A DNA stretch of 64,000 nucleotides from positions 186,001 to 250,000 of the forward strand of contig NZ_JARXVG010000004.1 in the NCBI RefSeq assembly GCF_029892485.1. The letters run 5' to 3'. This document shows positions 29,616 through 37,041 of this stretch, piece after piece (within the stretch, counting starts at the first letter, position 1; each line of letters starts with the position of its first letter). The notes under the pieces were generated by a model that had not been told where the DNA came from, made no database searches, and saw nothing but the letters and a program-made list of their open reading frames with translations. A program made the translations under genes and the position numbers. This DNA is from Variovorax boronicumulans. GTDB lineage: Bacteria; Pseudomonadota; Gammaproteobacteria; Burkholderiales; Burkholderiaceae_C.

Positions 29616-30401
29616 ATGACCAACACGTCCCCGCTCGTCTTCATCACCGGCGCTTCGAGCGGCATCGGCCAGGCCCTGGCTTCAAGGTTCTACGACGCGG
29701 GCTATCGGCTGGCGCTGGTTGCCCGGCGAACGGGGGAAATCGAAGCATGGGCTGCGGGCCGTCGATTGGATGCCGCCCGCTACCAGATCTATAGCGCCGA
29801 CGTGGCGCAGACCGACAGCATCGTGGCCGCCGGCGCCGCCTGCATCGAGCGCCAGGGGCTGCCCGACGTGGTGATCGCCAACGCCGGCATCAGCGTCGGC
29901 ATCGACACCACGGAGCGCCAGGACATCGACGTGATGGTGCGCACTTTCGCGACCAACAACGTGGGCCTGATGGCCACCTTTCATCCGTTCGTGGCGGCGA
30001 TGCGGCAGCGCGGCAGCGGCCGGCTGGTCGGCGTCGCGAGCGTCGCGGCCATCCGCGGGCTGCCGGGGCACGGGGCCTACTGCGCGAGCAAGGCTGGCGT
30101 GGTCGCGTACTGCGAGAGCCTGCGCGGCGAGCTGCACAAGAGCGGCGTCAAGGTGGTCACGGTCTGCCCGGGCTACATCGACACGCCGCTCACGCAGGGC
30201 AACCGCTACGGCATGCCCTTCCTCATGAAGGCCGAGGACTTTGCCGACCAGGCGTTGCGCGCCATCGAGGCCGGCACCAGCTACCGCGTGATTCCCTGGC
30301 AGATGGGCGTGATCGCCAAGATCATGCGCATGCTGCCGAATGCCCTGCTCGATCGCGTCGTGCAGGGACGTGGACGCAAGAAGCGCAGCGGCGAAAGCTG
30401 A
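29616..30401 (+). CDS. SDR-family oxidoreductase
   Basis: A 261-residue classical short-chain dehydrogenase with the cofactor motif GASSGIGQAL near the N-terminus, the NAG motif (VIANAGISVG) and the catalytic Tyr-x3-Lys in GAYCASKAG. It probably uses NADP(H). Substrate unknown; proteins of this type beside kds/lpt genes are often annotated as lipid- or fatty-acid-linked dehydrogenases. It follows lptC by 17 bases and may be in the same transcript. Confidence 0.88.
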   Translation: MTNTSPLVFITGASSGIGQALASRFYDAGYRLALVARRTGEIEAWAAGRRLDAARYQIYSADVAQTDSIVAAGAACIERQGLPDVVIANAGISVGIDTTERQDIDVMVRTFATNNVGLMATFHPFVAAMRQRGSGRLVGVASVAAIRGLPGHGAYCASKAGVVAYCESLRGELHKSGVKVVTVCPGYIDTPLTQGNRYGMPFLMKAEDFADQALRAIEAGTSYRVIPWQMGVIAKIMRMLPNALLDRVVQGRGRKKRSGES

Positions 30402-30436
30402 GCGTTCTGCCGGCCCGATCCGGCGAGCGCCCAATG

Positions 30437-30460
30437 AAAAAGGCTCCCAAGGAGCCTTTT
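30437..30460. terminator. Bidirectional intrinsic terminator between convergent genes
   Basis: AAAAGGCTCC (30,438-30,447) and GGAGCCTTTT (30,451-30,460) form a perfect ten-base stem with a three-base loop and A/T tracts on both sides. It serves the SDR gene on the plus strand and the RRM gene on the minus strand. Confidence 0.85.
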
Positions 30461-30480
30461 GTCTTCGTGTGCGCGAGCGC

Positions 30481-31044
30481 TCAGTAGCCGCTGTTGCCAC
30501 CGCCGCCGTAGCCGCCACCACCACCGCCGGAGCGACCACCGCCGCCACCGCCACGGGGACCTGCGCCGTAGGGGCTGCGGAAACCGCCATCGCCACCGCC
30601 GCCGCCACTGCGGCCACCGCCGCCGCCGCCGTAACCGCCACCACCGCCGGAGCGACCACCGCCGCCGCCGCTGCGATCGCCGCCACCACCACCGTAGCCG
30701 CCACCACCACCGCCGCCGTATCCACCGCCACCACCGCCGCCATAACCACCACCGCCGCCGCCGTAGCCGCCACCACCGCTGCGCGGGGGACGTGCTTCCA
30801 TGGGACGTGCTTCGTTGACGACGACACTGCGGCCGCCCAGGGGTTGGCCGTTCATGCCGTTGATGGCTGCCTGTGCTTCGGCGTCACTGCCCATCTCGAC
30901 GAAGCCGAAGCCCTTCGAGCGACCGGTGTCGCGTTCCATCATGACTTTGGCGCTGGTCACTGCACCGAACTGCCCGAATGCCTGTTCGAGATCACCGTCG
31001 CGCACCGAGTAAGGCAGGTTGCCGACGTACAGTTTGTTGCCCAT
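30481..31044 (-). CDS. RRM RNA-binding protein with glycine-rich tail
   Basis: A 187-residue protein. One RNA-recognition motif fills residues 1-80 with RNP2 (KLYVGNL) and RNP1 (SKGFGFVEM). The rest is low-complexity GGGGYGGGG repeats with SG and RSGG units, like eukaryotic and cyanobacterial glycine-rich RNA-binding proteins, often cold-induced. The ATG at 31,044 is preceded seven bases upstream by AGGAG. The tail DNA is a purine/pyrimidine-biased triplet repeat prone to length change. Confidence 0.93.
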   Translation of the reverse strand: MGNKLYVGNLPYSVRDGDLEQAFGQFGAVTSAKVMMERDTGRSKGFGFVEMGSDAEAQAAINGMNGQPLGGRSVVVNEARPMEARPPRSGGGGYGGGGGGYGGGGGGGYGGGGGGGYGGGGGDRSGGGGGRSGGGGGYGGGGGGRSGGGGGDGGFRSPYGAGPRGGGGGGRSGGGGGGYGGGGNSGY

Positions 31045-31309
31045 CAAGGGACTCCTATAAACACATCAAGAAAAGCGATGGAGTCCCGAAAGCATCACTC
31101 AAACGAGAGCGTCGAGTCGCGCGAAACTGACCGATCACCGAACTACCTCCCGACCAAAACGAAGAGGGAGGCTCGTGCATTATGGGTGAAATATCAAAAA
31201 AGCAAGCAGGAATTTGCTACTTGGAGTAGCACTTGTCAAAACCTCGGAAAGCTAGCGCACGCTTACCGAAGCGGAATGAGGTGATTGGCGTTACAGCTAG
31301 AATTCGCCC
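31045..31309. promoter_or_regulatory. Divergent upstream region of RRM gene and manganese riboswitch
   Basis: About 265 bases containing the leader of the RRM gene and the promoter of the exporter transcript. The stretch 31,180-31,230 is AT-rich compared with its surroundings. No specific promoter is strong enough to name. Confidence 0.4.
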
Positions 31310-31311
31310 CG

Positions 31312-31488
31312 TCATTGGGGAGTAGCCGCCTTCCGTTTTTCGAGGAGGGCCCGCGTCAACAGACTTGTCCTGCCCCACACAGGACATGGCGCGTGCAGTG
31401 AATACACCTGGCGAGACCTTTGACCGTGCAACTTCGGGAATGGCCGAAGGTGTTGCACGGTCAATTGCGTCCTTCGGCCCAAGGAACC
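31312..31488 (+). ncRNA. yybP-ykoY manganese riboswitch
   Basis: The conserved L1 sequence TTGGGGAGTAGCC is at 31,315-31,327 and its P1 partner CCCAA at 31,478-31,482. The characteristic ACCTTTGACC lies near 31,416-31,425. A perfect 12-base stem joins 31,420-31,431 to 31,453-31,464. GGCCGAAGG (31,442-31,450) can pair with CTTCGG (31,432-31,437) or perfectly with CCTTCGGCC (31,471-31,479), which overlaps the P1 3' strand; this gives two exclusive folds. It precedes a Mn exporter-type gene, the expected target. Confidence 0.88.
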
Positions 31489-31499
31489 CCACGTTCATC

Positions 31500-32063
31500 A
31501 TGGAAGCTTTTCTCGTAGCAACGGGCGTCGTTGCGCTCGCCGAAATGGGCGACAAGACCCAACTGCTGGCCCTTCTTCTCGCCGCGCGTTTCAGGAAACC
31601 CTGGCCCATCGTCCTCGGCATTTTTGCTGCCACCATCGTCAACCATGCCCTGGCGGGCGCAGTCGGCAACTACATCACCCGCTGGCTCGGGCCCGAGGTG
31701 CTGCGCTGGATCCTCGGCGGCTCCTTCATCGCGATGGCCGTCTGGATGCTGATTCCCGACAAGCTCGACGATGACGACGCCCCCGGCGCCTCGCACTTCG
31801 GCGTCTTCGGCACCACGCTCGTCGCGTTCTTCCTCGCCGAGATGGGCGACAAGACCCAGATCGCCACCGTCATGCTCGCTGCCCGCTTCACGCAGGACTA
31901 CCTCTGGGTCGTCACCGGCACCACGCTCGGGATGATGCTGGCCAATGCGCCGGTGGTGTGGCTGGGCGAGAAGATCGTGCGGCGCGTGCCGATCAAGCTC
32001 GTGCATGGCATCTCGGCCGCGATCTTCCTGGTGCTGGGCATCGTGATGATCGTCGGCTGGTAA
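31500..32063 (+). CDS. mneA: TMEM165/GDT1-family manganese exporter
   Basis: A 187-residue inner-membrane protein of six helices in two repeats, each with the family signature ALAEMGDKTQ or FLAEMGDKTQ. Family members (MneA in Vibrio, GDT1/TMEM165 in eukaryotes) export or move Mn2+/Ca2+. The ATG at 31,500 is chosen because the sequence before it is the manganese riboswitch, which confirms the substrate. Expression should rise when Mn2+ is high. Confidence 0.9.
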   Translation: MEAFLVATGVVALAEMGDKTQLLALLLAARFRKPWPIVLGIFAATIVNHALAGAVGNYITRWLGPEVLRWILGGSFIAMAVWMLIPDKLDDDDAPGASHFGVFGTTLVAFFLAEMGDKTQIATVMLAARFTQDYLWVVTGTTLGMMLANAPVVWLGEKIVRRVPIKLVHGISAAIFLVLGIVMIVGW

Positions 32064-32175
32064 GAAGGGCGGGCTCCTTCCAGGAACACCGCGGAACCGG
32101 CTTTGCCGGGCCGCTGGTGTTGCCCCCGGAAAGGGGGGTGGAGAAGCGACACGAAGTGCGCGAAGCCTGGGGGAT
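32064..32175. repeat. Dispersed GC-rich intergenic repeat, copy B
   Basis: The reverse complement matches copy A at 25,138-25,244 over about 95 bases with few differences (for example GCACTTCGTGTC, CCGGGGGCAA, AGCCGGTTCCGCGGT). It separates the exporter gene from the metX leader. Confidence 0.7.
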
Positions 32176-32185
32176 ATACTTGCTC

Positions 32186-32235
32186 TGCGCCGATTTGCTA
32201 CAGCTTGCGGGCGCTCTATAAATTCAGCTAAAGAC
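32186..32235 (+). ncRNA. SAM-II riboswitch
   Basis: The P1 stem GCGCC (32,187-32,191) pairs with GGCGC (32,210-32,214). Between them is GATTTG ... CTTGC, and after them ATAAAT and AGCTAAA (32,226-32,232) that form the pseudoknot. The order and conserved letters match the S-adenosylmethionine-binding SAM-II (metA) aptamer almost position by position. It lies in the metX leader, so methionine synthesis should fall when SAM is plentiful. Confidence 0.88.
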
Positions 32236-32244
32236 GGCAGCCGG

Positions 32245-32277
32245 ACCCGGCTCGTTTTTGGCGAGGCCGGGTTTTTT
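32245..32277 (+). terminator. Terminator hairpin of the metX leader
   Basis: ACCCGGCTCG (32,245-32,254) pairs with CGAGGCCGGGT (32,262-32,272, one bulged base), followed by six T up to 32,277. It ends five bases before the metX start codon, occupying the place of a ribosome site. It probably acts as, or together with, the expression platform of the riboswitch. Confidence 0.7.
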
Positions 32278-32282
32278 CATTC

Positions 32283-33440
32283 ATGTCGTCACCTCCTTTG
32301 GTCGTCAGTCCGCAGTCGATGCAGTTCGCAGGCCCGCTGGCCCTGCGCAGCGGCGCATCGATCAGCGAATACACGCTCGCCTACGAAACCTACGGCACCC
32401 TCAATGCCGACCGCAGCAACGCGGTGCTGGTCTGCCACGCGCTCAACGCCTCGCACCACGTCGCGGGTGTCTACGAAGGCCAGGCCCGCTCCGAGGGCTG
32501 GTGGGACAACATGGTCGGTCCGGGCAAGCCGGTCGACACCGACCGCTTCTTCGTGATCGGCGTCAACAACCTCGGCTCCTGCTTCGGCTCGACCGGCCCG
32601 ATGCACGTCAACCCTGCCACCGGCCGCGTCTACGGCGCCGACTTCCCGGTGGTCACCGTCGAAGACTGGGTCGATGCGCAGGCCGTGCTGCTCGATGCGC
32701 TGGGTATCCAGACGCTCGCCGCCGTGATGGGCGGCAGCCTTGGCGGCATGCAGGCGCTCTCGTGGACGCTCCAGTATCCCGATCGCGTGCGTCACGCCGT
32801 GGTGGTGGCCAGCGCGCCGAACCTCACGGCCGAGAACATCGCCTTCAACGAAGTGGCGCGCCGCGCCATCGTGACCGACCCCGACTTCCACGGCGGCCAC
32901 TTCTACGAACACGGCGTGATCCCCAAGCGGGGCCTGCGCATCGCGCGAATGATCGGCCACATCACCTACCTGAGCGACGACGTGATGAACGAGAAGTTCG
33001 GGCGCATCCTGCGCAGCGCCGTCGAAGGCGAAGCGGCGGGGCTCGACTACCGCTATTCCACGCAGGACGTCGAGTTCCAGATCGAGAGCTACCTTCGCTA
33101 CCAGGGCGACAAGTTCAGCGAGTACTTCGACGCCAACACCTACCTCCTGATCACCCGCGCGCTCGACTACTTCGACCCCGCGCGCAACCACGGCGGCCAG
33201 CTAAGCACCGCGTTGGCGCAGGCCACCGCCAAGTTCCTGCTCGTGAGCTTCAAGACCGACTGGCGCTTCTCCCCCGCGCGCAGCCGCGAACTCGTGAAGG
33301 CGCTGCTCGACAACCGCCGCAACGTGAGCTACGCCGAGATCGACGCGCCGCATGGCCACGACGCCTTCCTGCTCGACGACGTGCGCTACATCGGCGTGGT
33401 GCGCTCGTACTTCGAACGCGTCGCCAAGGAACTCCAATGA
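32283..33440 (+). CDS. metX: Homoserine O-acyltransferase MetX
   Basis: A 385-residue alpha/beta hydrolase-fold enzyme acylating homoserine at the start of methionine synthesis. The nucleophile elbow is [10 protein letters not shown]; Asp and His of the triad lie near the C-terminus ([11 protein letters not shown]). Pairing with metW is typical of proteobacterial MetX that may use succinyl-CoA rather than acetyl-CoA; the acyl donor cannot be decided by eye. The ATG at 32,283 lacks a clear ribosome site because a terminator precedes it. It is controlled by the SAM-II riboswitch. Confidence 0.94.
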   Translation: MSSPPLVVSPQSMQFAGPLALRSGASISEYTLAYETYGTLNADRSNAVLVCHALNASHHVAGVYEGQARSEGWWDNMVGPGKPVDTDRFFVIGVNNLGSCFGSTGPMHVNPATGRVYGADFPVVTVEDWVDAQAVLLDALGIQTLAAVMGGSLGGMQALSWTLQYPDRVRHAVVVASAPNLTAENIAFNEVARRAIVTDPDFHGGHFYEHGVIPKRGLRIARMIGHITYLSDDVMNEKFGRILRSAVEGEAAGLDYRYSTQDVEFQIESYLRYQGDKFSEYFDANTYLLITRALDYFDPARNHGGQLSTALAQATAKFLLVSFKTDWRFSPARSRELVKALLDNRRNVSYAEIDAPHGHDAFLLDDVRYIGVVRSYFERVAKELQ

Positions 33441-34024
33441 GCGACCTCGACAACCAGAAACTGATCGCTGCCCTCGTGCCCGAAGGTTCGCGCGTGCTCG
33501 ACCTCGGCTGCGGCGACGGCGCGCTGCTCGACCTGCTGCAGCGCGAGCGCGGCTGCACCGGTTACGGCGTGGAGATCGCCGACGGCAACGTGCTGCAGTG
33601 CATCCGCCGCGGCGTGGACGTGATCCAGCTGAACCTCGACGAAGGCCTCGCGATGTTCGACGACGCTTCCTTCGATGTGGTGCTGCAGATCGACACGCTG
33701 CAGCACCTGCGCAATGCCGAGATCATGCTGCGCGAAACCGCGCGCGTCGGCCGCATCGGCATCGTCGCCTTTCCCAATTTCGCGCACTGGCCCAACCGCC
33801 TGAGCGTGGCGCGCGGCCGCATGCCGGTGACGCGCCGCCTGCCCTACCAGTGGTACGACACGCCCAATATCCGCGTGGGCACCTTCAAGGACTTCGAGGT
33901 GCTGGCCGGCAAGAACAACCTGCGCGTGCTCGATGCCTTCGGCCTGCAGGACGGGCGAGACGTGCGCTGGCTGCCGAATGCGCGCGCCAGCACGGCGGTC
34001 TTCAAGTTCGAGCGGGGCGGCTGA
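33437..34024 (+). CDS. metW: Methionine biosynthesis protein MetW
   Basis: A 195-residue class I methyltransferase-fold protein ([15 protein letters not shown]) with the MetW-specific blocks PNFAHWPNR and [11 protein letters not shown]. MetW acts with MetX and is required for its activity in many proteobacteria. The start overlaps the metX stop by four bases (ATGA), so the two are translationally coupled and share the SAM-II control. Confidence 0.95.
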   Translation: MSDLDNQKLIAALVPEGSRVLDLGCGDGALLDLLQRERGCTGYGVEIADGNVLQCIRRGVDVIQLNLDEGLAMFDDASFDVVLQIDTLQHLRNAEIMLRETARVGRIGIVAFPNFAHWPNRLSVARGRMPVTRRLPYQWYDTPNIRVGTFKDFEVLAGKNNLRVLDAFGLQDGRDVRWLPNARASTAVFKFERGG

Positions 34025-34046
34025 ACACCGCGCCGGAACGCAGCGG

Positions 34047-34634
34047 ATGAGCTTCACGCTGGCGCAGCCGGTTCACAGCGAGCTGGTCATCAAGAAGAGC
34101 CGCTTCATCGGTTGCGTGCAGCCGGTGGCCGATCGCGCGGCTGCGCTGGCCGTCGTCGCCTCGCTGCGCGCCGAGCACCCTGCGGCCGCGCATGTGTGCT
34201 GGGCGTTGATGGCCGGCGGGCAATCGGCTGCGAATGACGACGGCGAGGCCGGCGGCACGGCCGGCCGGCCCATGCTCGAGGTGCTGCGCCATCAGCAGAT
34301 CGAGGGATCGCTCGCGACCGTGGTGCGCTACTTTGGCGGCGTGAAGCTCGGCGCCGGCGGCCTGGTGCGCGCCTACACCGATGCCATCGCGCAGGCCCTG
34401 CTCGGCGCGACGCTCGTGCCGCTGGTGCGGCAGCGCAGCCTGCGATGCGCCGTGCCCTATGCGCTCGAAGGGCTGCTGCGGCGCGAAATGGCGGTGGCGG
34501 GCGCTGTGCTCGAGAGCGTGCAGCACGGCGACGACGTGCTCTTCGCCTTCACGCTGCCCGAGCCCGAGGCGAATGCCTTCATCGCCCGCCTCGACGATGC
34601 TGCGCAAGGGCGCGTCGTCTGGCAGCCGGCGTAA
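34047..34634 (+). CDS. YigZ/IMPACT family protein
   Basis: A 195-residue protein of the UPF0029/IMPACT family. The N-terminal domain carries KKSRFIG and the DDGEAGGTAGRPML block, followed by VVRYFGGVKLGAGGLVRAY; the C-terminal part is the ferredoxin-like YigZ domain. Eukaryotic IMPACT regulates the GCN2 kinase; the bacterial role is unclear. ATG at 34,047 follows GGCGGC-rich sequence and is 22 bases after metW. Its 3' end overlaps the oppositely oriented channel gene by 56 bases. Confidence 0.9.
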   Translation: MSFTLAQPVHSELVIKKSRFIGCVQPVADRAAALAVVASLRAEHPAAAHVCWALMAGGQSAANDDGEAGGTAGRPMLEVLRHQQIEGSLATVVRYFGGVKLGAGGLVRAYTDAIAQALLGATLVPLVRQRSLRCAVPYALEGLLRREMAVAGAVLESVQHGDDVLFAFTLPEPEANAFIARLDDAAQGRVVWQPA

Positions 34635-35505
34635 GCCGCCGCGGCGGTGCTGCAGGCGGCGTCGTCATCGCGAGAATGCCGCGTCCGGTCAGCGGCACCG
34701 CTTCATCGTCGGGTCCGCGGCGCGCCATCTCGGCGGTCACGATGCCGGTCGGCACCGCCAGCACGCCCCAGCCGAGCAGCATCATCACCGAGGCGATCGC
34801 GCGGCCCAGGTTGGTCTTGGGCACGAGGTCGCCGAAGCCCACGGTGGCCATCGTCGAGATGGCCCAGTAGATCGCGACCGGAATGCTCGTGAAGCCGTGC
34901 GCCGGCCCCTCGACCACGTACATCAGCGTGCCCATCACAAGCACCACCAGCATCACGAAGCCGACGAACACGATGATCTTGCGCCGGCTCGCCGCCACGG
35001 CCGACACCAGCGCGCGGTACTCCACCGAATAGCGCGACAGCTTGAAGATCCGGAACACGCGCAGGAGCCGCAGGATGCGCACGTCGATCAGGTAGGCGAA
35101 CTCCGGAGCCAGCGCCACGAGAAAGGTCGGCAGCAGCGCAAGCAGGTCGATCACGCCGTAGAAGCTGGTGGCATAGCGCAGGGGACGCTTCACGCAGGCG
35201 AGCCGTCCGATGTACTCGAGCGTGAAGAGCCCGGTGAAGACCCATTCGAGCACGCCGAACACATGGCCCGCCTGCTGGTGGACCGCCTGCACGCTGTCGA
35301 GGATCACCACCGCCACGCTGGTCACGATCACGGCGATCAGGATCAGGTCGAACAAACGGCCCAGCCGAGATTCGGACTCGAAGATCACCGAGAACAACGC
35401 GCGCTGCCAGCCTCCGTCGGGCTTGCCGAAGCGGGCGTCGCCAGCGGCCAGGTCAGCGACCAAAGGGGCGGGGGAAGCGGCGGTGCTTTGCAAGGGGGTC
35501 GTCAT
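34579..35505 (-). CDS. Voltage-gated ion (probably potassium) channel
   Basis: A 308-residue protein with six membrane segments. S4 has regularly spaced arginines (RILRLLRVFRIFKLSRY), and the pore loop has the selectivity filter TVGFGD between S5 and S6. These are the marks of a Kv-type channel; TVGFGD indicates K+ selectivity. The C-terminal tail is short and basic, without a ligand-binding domain. The last 56 bases run antisense to the end of the YigZ-like gene, an unusual tail-to-tail overlap. Confidence 0.92.
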   Translation of the reverse strand: MTTPLQSTAASPAPLVADLAAGDARFGKPDGGWQRALFSVIFESESRLGRLFDLILIAVIVTSVAVVILDSVQAVHQQAGHVFGVLEWVFTGLFTLEYIGRLACVKRPLRYATSFYGVIDLLALLPTFLVALAPEFAYLIDVRILRLLRVFRIFKLSRYSVEYRALVSAVAASRRKIIVFVGFVMLVVLVMGTLMYVVEGPAHGFTSIPVAIYWAISTMATVGFGDLVPKTNLGRAIASVMMLLGWGVLAVPTGIVTAEMARRGPDDEAVPLTGRGILAMTTPPAAPPRRLTPAARRRALAQHRRGGR

Positions 35506-35638
35506 CTTCCGTTGTTTAGGGTCTACTGGAGCGCATTGTCGAGGCGTGTGGTTTTATCCGGTTACGCCTCTTGCGCAATGAAGTGCGGTAAGCCGTAAGT
35601 GCGTTCTTACGATAGTCCCTTTCTTGAGGAGCTCCCCA

Positions 35639-36160
35639 TTGGCTACACAGTCCCCCTTCTTCGGCAAGCGCGATCGTGACACCGACTCGTTGACATCCCG
35701 CCCCGCACCGCTGGTCGGTTCGGGCACCAATCTGTCGGGCACGCCCGTCAATCCCTCCTCTTTGACCGCGCAGCAAGGCGGCCTTGCCGCCGCAGCGGCA
35801 GCACCCGCCGTGAAGGAAGGCGGCAGCAAGCTCACCGTCGGCCCGAACATCAAGTTGAAGGGCGTGGAGATCACCGACTGCGACACGCTCGTGGTCGAAG
35901 GCCTGGTCGAAGCCACCATGGACTCGCGCCTGATGCAGATCGCCGAACAGGGCGAGTTCAAGGGCTCGGCCGAGATCGACATCGCGGAAATCCGCGGCAT
36001 CTTCGACGGCAACCTCACGGTGCGCGAGAAGCTCGTGATCCACTCGACCGGCAAGGTCACCGGCAAGATCCGCTACGGCAAGATCGTGATCGAGGAAGGC
36101 GGCCAGCTTTCCGGCGAGATCAGCTTCGGCGCCAAGCCGTCGCTGCAAGCGGCGGCCTAA
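35639..36160 (+). CDS. Bactofilin family cytoskeletal protein
   Basis: A 173-residue protein: a flexible N-terminus (about 1-60, Ala/Pro-rich) and a bactofilin beta-helix core (DTLVVEGLVEATMDSR, GIFDGNLTVREKLVIHSTGKVTGKI in two parts). Bactofilins polymerise without nucleotide and scaffold cell-wall or polar proteins. The TTG at 35,639 is chosen because GAGGAG lies seven bases upstream. No peptidase partner gene is adjacent. It converges with the DUF72 gene, overlapping by four bases. Confidence 0.9.
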   Translation: MATQSPFFGKRDRDTDSLTSRPAPLVGSGTNLSGTPVNPSSLTAQQGGLAAAAAAPAVKEGGSKLTVGPNIKLKGVEITDCDTLVVEGLVEATMDSRLMQIAEQGEFKGSAEIDIAEIRGIFDGNLTVREKLVIHSTGKVTGKIRYGKIVIEEGGQLSGEISFGAKPSLQAAA

Positions 36161-36951
36161 GCTTCCACGGGGGGCTTCCACCCCAGGCGCTCCAGCAAGG
36201 CACCGGCCGCGGCCGGTGCTCTTTCTTTTGCGCCATTGATGAAGTAGACGAACACGTCGCGCTTCTTGGGCGATTCGGTCCAGCCCTGTGCCCTCTCTGC
36301 CCAGGTGTCGAGCGCCTTCGGTCCATACCCCGTCTTGAGCTTCGCGTCGGCCATCATGAGCCGCGCATAGGCGACGTCGCCCTCGGGCTCCTCGAACGAC
36401 GGAAACTTGTCCGCGTCGGTGAACACGGTCGAGACCTTGTGCTTCTTCGCGAGCGCCTTGTAGGCGGGCGTGATGAAGCTCTCATGCCGCACGTCCATCA
36501 CGTGGCGCAGCACGCGGCTGCCTTCCTTTTTCGGCAGCAGTTCCAGGAAGGCCTCGAAGTCTTCCGCATCGAACTGCTTGGTCGGCATGAACTGCCACAC
36601 GATCGGCCCGAGCTTGTCGCCCAGCTCGCTCACGCCGCTGTCGATGAAGCGCTGGATCGACTCGCCCGCGGTCGCCAGCACCTTGCGGTTGGTGGTGAAT
36701 CGCGAGGCCTTCATCGAGAACATGAAGTCTTCCGGCGTGTCGTCGTGCCACTTGCGGAAGGTCTCGGGCTTGAAGGTGCTGTAGTAGGTGCCGTTGATCT
36801 CGATGGCGCTCACGTGGCGGCTCGCGTAGTTCAACTCCCTGGCCTGCACGAGCCCCTTGGGATAGAAGTTGTCGCGCCAGGGCTCGTAGGTCCAGCCGCC
36901 TATACCGACCTTGATATCCACCTTGATCCGAGTCGTCGTTGCCTTGCTCAC
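36157..36951 (-). CDS. DUF72 domain protein
   Basis: A 264-residue TIM-barrel-like protein of the DUF72 (YecE) family, recognisable from GIGGWTYEPWRDNFYPKG, the SAIEINGTYYS and VFYFING-type (VFVYFINGAKERAPA) blocks. Function is unknown; structural relatives suggest a nuclease- or sugar-linked role, unproven. The start is GTG at 36,951 with GGAG six bases upstream. It is divergent from the M20 peptidase gene. Confidence 0.9.
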   Translation of the reverse strand: MSKATTTRIKVDIKVGIGGWTYEPWRDNFYPKGLVQARELNYASRHVSAIEINGTYYSTFKPETFRKWHDDTPEDFMFSMKASRFTTNRKVLATAGESIQRFIDSGVSELGDKLGPIVWQFMPTKQFDAEDFEAFLELLPKKEGSRVLRHVMDVRHESFITPAYKALAKKHKVSTVFTDADKFPSFEEPEGDVAYARLMMADAKLKTGYGPKALDTWAERAQGWTESPKKRDVFVYFINGAKERAPAAAGALLERLGWKPPVEA

Positions 36952-37041
36952 ATTGCGCTCCGGGTTGAGATCGCCCGCACTCTACGCGCGGTCGCTCCGA
37001 GGCGCAAAATGCGATTTTTCGTCCCCGCGGAGAACCCACCG

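Noticed and set aside
30481..30790. Repetitive DNA resembling a CRISPR-like array
   Set aside because: It is a triplet repeat coding for a glycine-rich tail, with no spacers of regular size.
32258..33436. Long frame upstream of metW in the metW reading frame
   Set aside because: It is an out-of-frame reading of metX; MetW starts at 33,437.
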